This document shows positions 41,138 through 52,597 of a stretch of DNA of 64,000 nucleotides, piece after piece. Origin of the DNA: Circinella umbellata (Eukaryota; Mucoromycota; Mucoromycetes; Mucorales; Lichtheimiaceae). The notes under the pieces are model-generated. The model saw only the letters and a program-made list of their open reading frames with translations. It had not been told where the DNA came from and searched no databases. The DNA is taken from the NCBI GenBank assembly GCA_025093555.1, contig JAIWNF010000034.1:310001-374000 (forward strand). Reading direction: 5' to 3'. The position numbers and the translations under genes are program-made. Numbering within the stretch: the stretch's first letter is position 1; each line of letters begins with the position of its first letter.

Positions 41138-41859
41138 ATGCTTGGCCCCGCTACTGTTATCAACGTTACTTTCCACTCTGCTACCAACTTAAAGGACGTC
41201 GACATTGGTCGTAACGATCCCTACATCAAGTTCACCACCAACATCGAAAACAGTGACTCTTTCCAAGAAACCACTGTCAAGGAAGATGCTGGTGCCAACG
41301 CCACCTTTGAAGAATCCTTCACTATCCAAATCAACGAAGAAACCACTGACTTGTACGTTGAAGTCATGGACCACGAAAAGGGTGTTGACCAAATCATCGG
41401 TTTCGCTGCCATTCCTCTTGTTCAAGTAAACAACGGTGGTCTTAACGGTCTTTTCGATATCTACACCATCAAGGGTGAAACCGCTGGTCTCCTTAACATT
41501 ACCCTCGGTGAACCCGAAGATAACTCTGCTCGCCCCGGCAAGTCCTACATCAACGATGATGTAAGTTATTCATATCTCTTTATTATTATTTTATTATATG
41601 GGTTTTAGTTTTGGGATAATCTATTTCTAGTGTGTGATGTGTATGTGTATAAGTGTAAAGCTTATGTAGATTATATACTAATTATTATTATTATTATTAT
41701 TATTATTAGCATTTGGAACGTGCCAAGAGCCTCAAGCACAAGGCCCTCGCTGGTGACATCGGTGAAGTTGCCGTTGGCGCTGGTTTGGCTTTGGGTGCCG
41801 GTTTCCTCGGAAAGAAGTTGTTCGAAGAATACAAGGCTCGCCAAGCTGAAGATGCTTAA
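41138..41859 (+). CDS. Small C2-domain protein
   Basis: Two exons: 41138-41560 and about 41710-41859, joined by GT-AG. A C2 domain fills the first ~130 residues: VINVTFHSATNLKDVDIGRNDPYIKF opens the beta-sandwich, NATFEESFTIQI and LYVEVMDHEKGVDQIIG follow. Acidic residues in the loops (DIGRNDPY and DHEKGVD) could bind calcium. The second exon gives a short charged helix, then a glycine/alanine-rich hydrophobic stretch VAVGAGLALGAGFLG, then KKLFEEYKARQAEDA. That tail could insert in or lie on a membrane. Codon use is unlike all neighbours: C-ending codons (AAC, ATC, GAC, ACC) dominate, as in highly expressed fungal genes. Role unknown; similar small C2 proteins occur across fungi. Confidence 0.85.
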
Positions 41860-43887
41860 ACAAACTGTATTATTTTATCCCCTGTTTAATTTCTTATATC
41901 ATTTTTTTTAACTATTTGTACATAGTTGTTTTAATAAAGTGACAAAAAAAACGTCCTTTAACTGTAATATTTTTCTTGGTAGTTTTCTTTTTCTATTCGT
42001 TTCGCGATAATGTTGATTTACATGATTTGTTTGGTTTTTGGTGTCCATGTTTTGGTGGTGTTGAGAGAATTGAATTTATTTTATATATACACGAGTTTTG
42101 TTTATTTTCAAATAATCATGGTGAGCTTGTTCTATTTCTATTGTTATTTTTTTTATTGATACATGTATATAAAAGCGACGCGTCATTATTCACCTTGAGC
42201 ACTATTATTATTTGGCTATATAGGAGATGGGAATAAGTTTTATTTTCACACCCCAATCACGGATCTGGAAACAAAAATCAAACAATATTATAGGCTGCAC
42301 CCACTTCATGTTGTGATACCATCGCACCATAATAAATAGAAGATTGCAGGCAAGTAAAATAGGGCAAGTATATGTTGTTTCAGGTTGGGCAAAAAAAAAG
42401 ATAGTAAGGTCTCATTCGGAAAGCTTACTATATCTGAATAACAATGTTTATATTTGTTCATGCGGTACTTTTCTTATATATTTATCTTCATAGATTACTA
42501 CGCTTTTTTTTTGTTATGGAAAAATTAATCAACAAAACAACTTATATTGTCGAATGGAAAACAGGAAGGAAGGATAAGAACTATGTGATATTATTTGGGG
42601 GCGACGCGTATATGCATAATGTGCTAGACGAGAAAAGAGACTATTTGGGTTACTCTTTTAGATTCTTGTTATTATGAAGGTAGTACAGAAACAACGGATT
42701 ATGATACTAAGCCAAACGCTACGTACATTTCTTTCCAACTGTCGAATCAGCAGCTTCCATGTGTTATATAATTTTTAGAGGATATGGATTTTTTTTTAAA
42801 AAAGAAAAATGGATAAAGAGGAACCAAAGGAAGTGGAGCATATAAAGCAATGGTGAGTTCGAGATAGATATTGTTCTCTTTTAACGTTCACATGGGAAGA
42901 GATGGAGACAATGGTAGAACTTGATGTTACAATCAAATACTTAAATTAAATGCAATACTATTGTGTTTCATGATCTAAATAATAAAAAAAAGTCTGTATT
43001 TTTTTACTCTTATAAACATAGTAATAATTATAATACGTGATTGAACTTTATTATACCGTGTCAGGTGTTCTATTCAACACGTCTATTTTTTTTTTGTTCT
43101 TTTCTTTTGTAGCAGACCCGAAAAATATTCTCTGATAATAAACTTTCTAAGTATATTAAATTTTGACGCGTTTTTTTTTTCTTTCATGAAACTTAGCAAA
43201 TGGATATTACAACGAAAGATAAACTAATGCCATTAAAGTATTAATATTCATTCTGGTCATGTTTTTTTTTTGCTACGTAGAGATAAAAAAAAATCCATAA
43301 ACCAACATTTTTAGTATTACTGCTTCATGTTGGTTGGGTAACGCTAATTTACTATGAGAAACAAGCAGTGGTTTCTTTTTTTTAATATTTATATATATAT
43401 ATGCATGTAATTATTGGTCACGTAAACTCTATCAATGTATTATGTTTGGCAAAGAGCTTGTAAGATTATTTTAGAGCTCTCATTAGCAAACCGACCTACA
43501 GTATTTATAACTCAAGCCAATATTTATGACTTTTTTTTTATTATACAAGGCCTTGTAACTCGACTTCAGTATTCCTTCGTTGTTACCTTCCATTTTTAGT
43601 AACTTTTTTAAGCTTTGTCAGTTTCTTACCTTATAAATTGGTATGTTCATAAGATCAAGTGCCTATGCATTTGTCTCCAGACACAAACCCACGAATTTTC
43701 CGCATATAAAATATAATTTTATCGGCTTACAAATGGCAAGGTTGTCCGCTTATGATGAATAACTTTAATCAGTTATGAGAGTTAATTTATTTGCTTTGAA
43801 AAGATAACTTTATCCGCTTACGAAAAGGTTCATATATGATAATTAAAAAAATCCACTAGTGAAAATCAGAAATTTTAAACAAGTGAA
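41860..43887. other. Gene-poor stretch left of the transposon
   Basis: About 2 kb with no recognisable gene. Several poly-T runs and short low-complexity tracts. A perfect palindrome CACTAGTG lies at 43854-43861, close to the transposon's left end. Confidence 0.5.
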
Positions 43888-43970
43888 AGAAGGGGTTTTT
43901 CGCTGTAATTTTCACAAATGAATCGTGCTTGTTGCGCTTACTTTTATACAAGTAGCGAAAAATCCCTTCT
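43888..43970. repeat. 83-bp foldback at the left end of the inverted repeat
   Basis: The arms AGAAGGGGTTTTTCGCT (43888-43904) and AGCGAAAAATCCCTTCT (43954-43970) are complementary at 16 of 17 positions. The inner arm is the outermost part of the 3.4-kb inverted repeat. The outer half resembles the far right end (61468-61524) in direct orientation. Confidence 0.7.
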
Positions 43971-46900
43971 GTAAATATATTATACAAAGGAAATAGTTTG
44001 TTATGGTCTTTGTGTTGGGTAGTAAAAACAAACTGGCTGTTGTTTTTAGCTGGCGCCTATTTTTTTTTTCTTTACTGCGGCAGGTGAAATAAAGGCAGTG
44101 GAGCGCAAAAAAAATGAAGAGTCTCTTCTTTACTTCTTTCCATGGTTCTGGAGTCTACCTTACATTATGCGCGTCGTTTTTTTTTTGACAAGAAAAGAAA
44201 CTAGCATGCAGTTTTAACCTTATGGTTAATCTTTGGTAAAGAATCAGGAAAAAGTTTCAGGTAATTTCATAATTGCCGCCTCTTTTCCTTAACTTTTGAA
44301 AAAAAAAAACAGCAGCCTTTTTTTTCTTTGACTTGTGGTTAGTCGCTTTATGGGTTTTGGAAATAAAAAAGAGGTTTGGGACTTTTTCCAACTTATGATT
44401 GTGTTTGTATTATTTTACGAATGCTGCTTGGTTCGAATGATAATATAACTTTCATTACCCAAACGGTTCTTTTGAAACGATTGTTCTTGGACATGTCTCT
44501 AGTTCCTTGACAAATTCGGTTCAACTCTTTTCGTAAGCTTGACATGTTCGGATTATTGACGTTTTCCATTGGTACACCTTGTTTTTCTTTTTTTTTGGAA
44601 TAACAAGGAAGGAAAATTGAGCTGATTATGGTATACAAGCTTCAATGGAAAGGGTGAAATCCAAGTATGCATGTGAAAGGGATTCAGTTACTTTAATGGT
44701 GAGTCTTTTTTATTGGAGAATGTTCTTTCGTGGCATTCCGTGCTGTTGTGTATTGTTAAGAATGAAGTAGATGCTGCAACGATCTTTCTTCAGCAACTTT
44801 TCAAGTTGGCTACAATTCTCCACTTTGAACGGTTGTCATGGTTGAACACCCGTTGCTGCAAATACGATCGGTTTTTTTTCTCCATATTTTACAAAAGAAG
44901 GAGTTTGTTGTCCTGGTTGCTAGCAGTACACGCTTTTGATTTTGTGAAAGACCAACAAGACTCGGGTCTTACTATTTGTTACCAGGCATTTGCTCAGCAG
45001 TGACAGCATTGTCAAATCATCCTAGCCATAGTTGATAATTCACGTGCTCTCGGTTCGCTAATGCCTTACGGATACGCCCATTTTAACTGGGTAGGTGAAA
45101 CGGATAGTCCAAGGCAAAGTTTCATCCAGTGGTAGCAATGTCTGTCATATTTCCTTTTTAACAAGGTACCTACTTATTCCAACGGGTGGATGATCCCATC
45201 AGTGACATGGACCTTTGTTTTTGGTGTGGTTCAAATTATCAACTGGATGACGGTGACTTGGCTTTTGGATTCAAGTTGAAGGGTTGTCACAATTGGCCTG
45301 AATGAAAGTAATCCTTAAGCAAGCTGGTGAACCCATTTTGTACCTCCTGCAAATTTCATTCGATTCTGTCCAAGCGTACCAATTGATATAGGTCTGGTCA
45401 AATCAATATCAAGCAATAGTGACAAAATCAGTGACAGTTGTTGGAACCAAGGTACAAAGCAAAACCAGAAGTATGTTAACAAGGTGAATCTTGCGCTCTA
45501 TATAATGTTGGTGATAGATGTGATCCGAACATATGGGGGATTTATTATAAACCAGTATAGTATGACCTAAAGGAGACTATACATGTATTCTCGAGGAGGG
45601 TAATACAAGTGCGTGGTGTTGCAGGATGCAAGTCTGAAATTGTTGGCGAACAATTGATGACGGGTAAAGATTGGAGGCAAGGATAACATTTGGCAAGATG
45701 GCGTGGCAAGAATAATGTTTGGCAAGATCCATTCTCATCCGTTCCTATTTGAAAACGCATCATTTGGGATCAACATACACGTGCTTCTGAGGGAATAAAT
45801 ACTTTTTTTTGGGAAGCTTTGCCAATGAACGTTCTCGTCGTGCTTCCTGTCGGGTTGTTTGAAATTCACACAACTTACTGATACATTGGCCTTTTTTAAT
45901 TCTTTCTTTTAAAATAAACTTTTTATTATACAAACAGATGGGTGGATTAGGATTCTATGTGTGTTATATATGTATGACAATAGTAATGGTTATGGGTAGC
46001 ACTTGCATATGTAATATTTTTATATTATTGTGGGGAGAATATTAGAGGGATGATATTGGTACATCCACAAAAAAAACCCTCACATTTTTTTTATACATAG
46101 GTAGAAAAGTACAGATGGTTGTATCAGCATAAAATATAGTCATGTGAGAAAAGTATACAAGTGGCCGAAATTAGGGTTCATATTTCTTTGGTGGGCATTA
46201 CCGACAAAGAAACATTTTTAGTAGAAAGTGCTTATAAGTATTGAATATTATTAGGCATCAATGTAAAATAGTATAAATAATAATTGAATTGTTCGCTTCA
46301 GCTTGATAAACTATTATAAAATTCTTTTTTTGAATAGTTGATCCAACTTCTATATTTTTACTTTTGTCGTTTGGCATTATACATACGCATGTAAGGGCAA
46401 AAATAAACTTGCACATTTCTTCTTGTAAGACACAAGTCCTAGCCTTTTTCATTCAAACGGGGAAATTTTGAATTATTTCCATTATTTTATTTCATCTAGT
46501 TGCCCTTATTCCAATCTTTTGATCAACCCAGAATTGTGCTTTATCTGTTGATGCAAACAGTAATTTAACAAACAATATGTTGCAGTTGTGTAAATCCCCC
46601 CACTCTTTTTGTGTAATACAGCACTATGTTATATATTTATGTTGGAGGTAAAGTTTATATATTGGGAAAGTATAATAGATAAAGAGACACTCCATCAGCT
46701 AAATATCAGATTTTTGGACCAAATAAAAACATTTTCTCCTATAAAATATGCATGTTCATTTTCTTATCATCATTGACGTTTTGCATTGTAACGTATAAAA
46801 ATTAAAATCATTTTTATACCAACATAATTATCATCATCACCATCATTATTATTATTATTACAGTGTCACAAGTAACCTCATTATGTGATCTTTTATTATT

Positions 46901-47307
46901 GGCTCACGCAATGCCACTTTTCTGGCAAAGCAAAGACACATTTTCGCCAAAGCAATGCCATATTTCTGGCATTGCTAATAGTATAAATAGCCCAAATAAT
47001 TTCAAATAAAATATTTTCTTCAGTTCTATCTTTATCTTTAAAATCTTTCAGTCTTTTAACAATTAAGTTGACCTAACAGTAGTTTCCTTTGAGCATAAAG
47101 TCTCTTAAACTCATTATAAGATTTCTCTTTTGTGGATTCAGACGTAATATTCCTGAATATAAGAACTCCCACACCCCATATTTCTATTCTATCTTCGTAT
47201 CATTTAATACGTATCCAATCACAACTACAAACAGTGTATTATTTTTTCTTTATTTTATATCTTCCTACGAAGTACTTCAATCACACATTAAACGCTTCAG
47301 TATATCA
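43953..47307 (+). repeat. Left long terminal inverted repeat
   Basis: About 3,355 bp, the reverse complement of 58067-61482. The outer limit is where similarity fades (TAGCGAAAAATCCC against TAGTGAAAAACCCC); the inner limit is at GCTTC..TATATCA. Three short ATG-initiated frames are identical in protein sequence in both arms: MENVNNPNMSSLRKEL... (58 aa, within 44393-44638, minus), 45545-45763 (72 aa, minus) and 46258-46452 (64 aa, minus). None resembles a known family, and identity here simply follows the DNA identity. An (ATT)n/(ATC)n microsatellite lies near 46826-46860. Confidence 0.9.
46907..46976. repeat. Repeated GCAATGCCA motif with a 10-bp palindrome
   Basis: CGCAATGCCAC at 46907-46917 is followed by a perfect 10-bp inverted repeat, AGCAATGCCA (46951-46960) and TGGCATTGCT (46967-46976). 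The reverse complement GTGGCATTGCG recurs at 48464-48474 inside the loop and at 58457-58467 in the right arm. The right arm's palindrome has one mismatch. Confidence 0.6.
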
Positions 47308-48550
47308 TGCTTAACTTTTATTTTATTTTATTACGATTGTATATTTGAAAAGCTCGGTATTTATTAGTTTAAGTATTCCCTTATATCCAGAATATTTTTT
47401 TTGTTCTTGTTGAGAAATATATATATGGAGTCCTGCTATAACGGAGTACTTATCATGTTCGATTTACTTTAGATAAGCATTGTGTCTCGTTGATACTGCT
47501 GGTGTAAAAGAACATATACGTAGAATTGTATTAGACACCCTACCAAAACTGAATGGTAAATTATTTGATTTCTTAGACGCATCCGTATCACATGCTCATA
47601 AAGTTTATGCTTATTTATGTAGAGTGATTTGGTTAACAAGTGGCGAAAAAACATTTCTTTTTTTCAATAAGGCAACATTTTCAGTAATAGGGAAATGATT
47701 TTTAAACAGTAGCTTCTGAAAAAGTGACAGTGCAATTGTTTGAAAAGACCATCTGCATGCGCGCAGTTCATGGGGGGTGCTATTTATTGTTTATTCATCG
47801 TTGGTTTCTTGGACACTAAATTATTTTGTTATGTTCTTGGCATTTGTAGCATAGTTGATTTTACATTACCAAGGGGGATAGCTGCACTAATGGATAGGAA
47901 CAGCAGCTCTTTGCCATGCGAACTTATTAGTTTCGCTGTTGTCGTTTACAAAAAAAGTTATTATTTTGCTTAGCTAGACTATTTACATTGATTGGATTGT
48001 ATATGTATGTGCATCACTGTAAAGTTAGAAAGCGAAAGAAACCTTTCTTTGGAGTTATATATTCAATTCAAATATTACACCTCCCTAGCTACTGTTTGTC
48101 TAAGCTGTTAATCCAATCATTGGGAATCTTATCAATTAAAATCTGTCAGACCGTTATGCCATAGTAACCAGTAATTAAATTTCTATCTTAGGTTTTACAT
48201 TACTTTATATATGAACATGTAAATTATTATAAAGAGATGACAATACATTTTTAAAATGATATAAGAAAAGCAATTTATTTATATAATTAATACTTAATAG
48301 AATAAAAATAAAGAAAGAAATCATTCTAAGCAAAAATTCAATGATTCACAAACACATTATGATAAAATATTTATTATAAAAAAATTGCAATGCTCTTGGC
48401 CGCAACTTTTTTTTTTCCAAAAAAAAAGAAAAAAGCTACGTGGACAGGCCCTACCACGTGGAGGTGGCATTGCGTTAGGACCCGACCTCCCCAGCGGGTA
48501 ACTGGATCATCGGCTCCCTTTACTATCCGAAGATAGCAAAGAGTATGAAT
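47308..48550. other. Transposon loop, left part, no gene recognised
   Basis: Open frames such as 47480-47698 and 47740-47973 are short and unrecognised. A locally GC-richer patch at about 48436-48530 contains CCACGTGG and a GGAGGT/ACCTCC inverted pair and stands out from its AT-rich surroundings. Confidence 0.45.
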
Positions 48551-48585
48551 ATACTTACCTTTATACTTACCTTTTATACTTACCT
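48551..48585 (-). repeat. Triplicated splice-donor-like repeat
   Basis: ATACTTACCT occurs at 48551-48560, 48563-48572 and 48576-48585. On the minus strand each copy is AGGTAAGTAT, the consensus 5' splice site. The copies abut the minisatellite to the right. Confidence 0.75.
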
Positions 48586-48587
48586 TA

Positions 48588-48825
48588 TATCGTTCGTCGC
48601 ATCGTTCGTCGCATCGTTCGTCGCATCGTTCGTCGCATCGTTCGTCGTATCGTTCGTCGCATCGTTCGTCGTATCGTTCGTCGTATCGTTCGTCGTATCG
48701 TTCGTCGTATCGTTCGTCGCGTCGTTCGTGGTATCGTCCGTCGTATCGTTCGTGGTATCGTCCGTCGCATCGTTCGTGGTATCGTTCGTGGTATCGTTCG
48801 TCACACCGTCCGTCGTCCTCGCGTG
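48588..48825. repeat. 12-bp minisatellite (TCGTTCGTCGCA and variants)
   Basis: About 18-20 tandem copies of a 12-bp unit with C/T and A/G variants and a few scattered substitutions. The length is a multiple of three, so both strands stay open: Ser-Phe-Val-Ala/Val on plus and Thr/Ala-Asn-Asp on minus. Neither product looks like a known protein. Confidence 0.85.
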
Positions 48826-51285
48826 GTTGCTGCGGCGCTTCGTTAAAAAGAATGAAAAAGATAAGAGTAAGAAATAAAGCTCGTCAAAAGCAATAACATG
48901 TATAATAAAACCATAAAAAAGAAATGTAGGAAAAAATAGATACATGATTTATTAGGTGGCGGGGGAAGAAGGGTAGATGGTTGAAAAAAAGTAGTACTTA
49001 CCGGGTTGGTTGTTGCGGGTGTCAGGAAAAGAAAAGAAAAGAAAAGAACAGAAAAAAAAAATGCTCTGGAAAAGGCCCTTTTTATGCTCTTTTTTTTTTG
49101 AACCCGAAACAATGGTAACATCCTTTATCATGCATCAATGCCTTTGTATAGCTGACTTTTTTTATATGATGTAGACAAGTGAAGAAGAAAAAAGAGAAGA
49201 ATGCTTTTAGCGATCTTGCCATGGTGACACACACACATGCTATTTTCTACTTTGCATGAAGACACGCTTAAAAAATGTTTACCTCACATTATTTGGGAAT
49301 CTAGACCTTTAGTTGCGCAGGGCAATAAAACGAATTTGCGTTCTTTTTTTATTTATTTTTAAAATGTAAATCAGGTCTTTTTTTTTACAATGGAAAATAT
49401 TGCTCTTTAATCGAATAGCTGATCATTATAAAGAACATTGTTTTCAAATCTCCCCCTTTTTTTTGCGTGATTATTTTCGAAAAAAAAAACAATGTTATAC
49501 CGGTCATCTAAAAAAACATAATGTAGCTTTTCATCTTGTTGCTGTAAAAAAAATACACTGTTAAAGTGACTTTGGCTCAAAATAGTTTGTTGGTGGATCC
49601 AGTGAGGCGCGACATGTTTAAAATAACGAGTACGCAGAAATAAAAGTAAAAATATACTCTACTAGGTTATATATAATTGTATTGAAGAAAAAGTCATCGT
49701 ATGTAAAGGGTATGAAACAGTATATTCGTGACTATTCCTACTGGTGGCAATTATAGAGTGTTTTATAATTATTATTTTTATATCATAGAGTGAAAGATTT
49801 TGTTTCTACCTTTTATTTTTAATTTTATTATAAAAATAGTTCTATCCAATGGATTAAAAAAATAACGTTAATCAATTCATTCTTATGTAATATCTTGTTG
49901 ACTTTGGAATACAAATACAGTTTACCATGAATTCCAAGTATCGCCTAAAATCAATCTAAACTAAACAGTAATCTCGAAAGGTACGCTATACATAAAGTTT
50001 ATAAAATCAATACTAAAAAGAAATCAGAGAAGTGATAAAATATTCATTTCTTCATTGAAATATACAATATAAATAAAGCTGATTGCTCATATTGTATACA
50101 GCTAATACAGGGAAAAGAGAACACAGAAAAAAAAAAGCCTTATGCTTTCAACATACATAATATTATATATCTAATTTTATTTGAACTACTAGTATACTCC
50201 TATTATTATGAATAATATATGTACGTATGAATATCGAATTTTATAGTTGTTTTATGGAAGCTGTAATAGAACAAAAAAATGAGCTAATTGTATAACCCCC
50301 CCCCCATACGCTCGTAGTTTTATTTGGTTAAAATTGAAGAATTAGTTAAAGCAATGTCTAATTGAGCGTTTTTTGAAGCTCTAGTTGGCTAAACTTTTCT
50401 TTTCTTTTGCAACTGCCAAAGTTATCATTAAAGATGAAAATGATTGTTATTGAGGTAATGAAAATTTATGCAGCCTTTTTTTAAGTGTCTAAAAAACGCA
50501 AGATCTGAAAGAAGAAAAAAAAATTACTACATGACAACTTTTTTTACATGGTGGCCCGTGCATACAGCTGTCTGACTGAAAACTCCGTTCGCGTTTTTTT
50601 TTTAACTTATCAAATTGATATTATCTAAATTTATCAAGCAAGTTTTTTTAACAAGTAATCCAGCGGGCAGTGTTCGGTTTTTTTTAAGAATTATGATAAT
50701 CAGAGCTATATATTATATAACATAGAAGGTATAATTGATTATATATATTTAAATAATAAAAATTCAATCGGTGCTTGTGGCTCGTGGGCTTTAAAAACTA
50801 TAGTTGAGATTGTGCGGTTAGGGTTGACATAAAAACATTGCTCATATAAGTTGATTTATCTGAATGAGGTTCAACCCTAGCTTTCATAGTATTTTTGTTG
50901 CTTTCAATAATAATATGATCAGTATTAATGATGGCTGATCAAAAATGTATACAGCACAGCCGATCCCCGGTTTTTGCACTCCCACCCTCAAAAAAAAAAA
51001 GATTGAAAAACTCGGGTTCCACAACTTTTTTTAAGGAAGTGTCACAAAACACTTGGTAAACCCTGCAATTCGCAGATTACAAAGCATATGTATTATTTTA
51101 TCGATTTGCATTTATCGAGAGAATTTTATAGTGTTTTCAATACATTGATAAAAATAAAAGTAGATAATTTTATCCACATAGTATACACTTAGGGAATTAA
51201 TATTCCACAAAAAGTTCAATTTTTTCCAAAAAGTGTCCAAATTCCAAAAAATATGCATTTCTTCTCCAAAAAATATATTTTTCAA
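48826..51285. other. Transposon loop, middle part, no gene recognised
   Basis: About 2.5 kb, AT-rich, no supportable coding frame. It holds a C-run at about 50297-50305, and from about 51205 onwards imperfect CCAAAAA motifs lead into the 178-bp satellite. Confidence 0.5.
50819..50879. repeat. Inverted repeat, 9-bp arms
   Basis: TAGGGTTGA (50819-50827) and TCAACCCTA (50871-50879) pair perfectly across a 43-nt loop. Function unknown. Confidence 0.5.
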
Positions 51286-52340
51286 AACTCCACTTTTTTC
51301 TAGAAAAACTCCATCCCCGTTCGATTAGAAAAAAAGGTCGTTCAAATCATGTAAAACGCTTCTATACATGAATTCTCGAGTATATAAATCATAACAACCG
51401 TTTAAATATGTATTTCAATCCATTTCTATGTGCAAAAAATCGTAAATGCCAAAGCTCCAAAATAACTCCACTTTTTTCTAAAAAAACTCCATCCCCGTTC
51501 GATTAAGAAAAAAGGTTGTTCAAATCATGTAAAACGCTTCTATACATGAATTCTCGAGTATATAAATCATAACAACCGTTTAAATATGTATTTCAATCCA
51601 TTTCTATGTGCAAAAAATCGTAAATGCCAAAGCTCCAAAATAACTCCACTTTTTTCTAAAAAAACTCCATCCCCGTTCGATTAAGAAAAAAGGTTGTTCA
51701 AATCATGTAAAACGCTTCTATACATGAATTCTCGAGTATATAAATCATAACAACCGTTTAAATATGTATTTCAATCCATTTCTATGTGCAAAAAATCGTA
51801 AATGCCAAAGCTCCAAAATAACTCCACTTTTTTCTAAAAAAACTCCATCCCCGTTCGATTAAGAAAAAAGGTTGTTCAAATCATGTAAAACGCTTCTATA
51901 CATGAATTCTCGAGTATATAAATCATAACAACCGTTTAAATATGTATTTCAATCCATTTCTATGTGTAAAAAATTTGAAGATGTCAAAATTCCAAAATAA
52001 CTCCACTTTTTTCTAGAAAAACTCCATCCCCGTTCGATTAGAAAAAAAGGTCGTTCAAATCATGTAAAACGCTTCTATACATGAAATCTCGAGTATATAA
52101 ATCATAACAACCGTTTAAATATGTATTTTCAATCCATTTCTATATGTAAAAAATCGTAAATGCCAAAGCTCCAAAATAACTCCACTTTTTTCTAAAAAAA
52201 CTCCAACCCCGTTCGATTAAGAAAAAAGGTTGTTCAAATCATGTAAAAAGCTTCTATGCATGAATTCTCAAGTATATAAATCATAAGAACCGTTTAAATA
52301 TGTATTTTCAGTCCATTTTTACATGTAAAAAGCTGAAAAA
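51286..52340. repeat. 178-bp tandem satellite, six copies
   Basis: Units start at about 51286, 51464, 51642, 51820, 51999 and 52178, giving a period of 178-179 bp. Copies two to four are almost identical; the first, fifth and sixth diverge, and the array fades at about 52340. Each unit holds a nested dyad: GGTTGTT and AACAACC around CATGTA and TACATG. Most units also contain GAATTCTCGAG. The array lies about 260 bp upstream of the transposase frame. Confidence 0.92.
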
Positions 52341-52597
52341 TATACCATTATGTTTATGATAGCATCACATGCTTCACTAATCTTTTGAAGATATTTTTTT
52401 CTCACACGCTCTTTCTTTTCAAATCCATTGCTTTCTTCTCTTCCTCAAGCTACTCAGAAAAAGCTTAACACAACAAGCAAGTATTATTGACTGTTGAAGA
52501 AGGGAAAAAAAATAAATAGTTAATGTTGATAATAAACAATTCATTTCGTTACAGTAGGGATGTCCAAGCAAATTGATTCATCAGCGCATTAAACATT

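Noticed and set aside
43854..43861. CACTAGTG as the terminal CACTA motif of the transposon
   Set aside because: It is a short palindrome, lies outside the detectable arm homology, and has no counterpart at the right end.
44713..45003. A 96-codon open frame identical in both inverted repeats (also 60374-60664)
   Set aside because: It begins with TTG, has no ATG at all, and identity only reflects the near-identical arms. No family resemblance.
48551..48585. ATACTTACCT as the 5' end of a U1 snRNA
   Set aside because: The motif is repeated three times and followed by a minisatellite; no U1 stem-loops or Sm site follow.
48545..48877. Ser-Phe-Val-Ala repeat protein on the plus strand
   Set aside because: It is the translation of a 12-bp minisatellite; a unit length divisible by three keeps all matching frames open.
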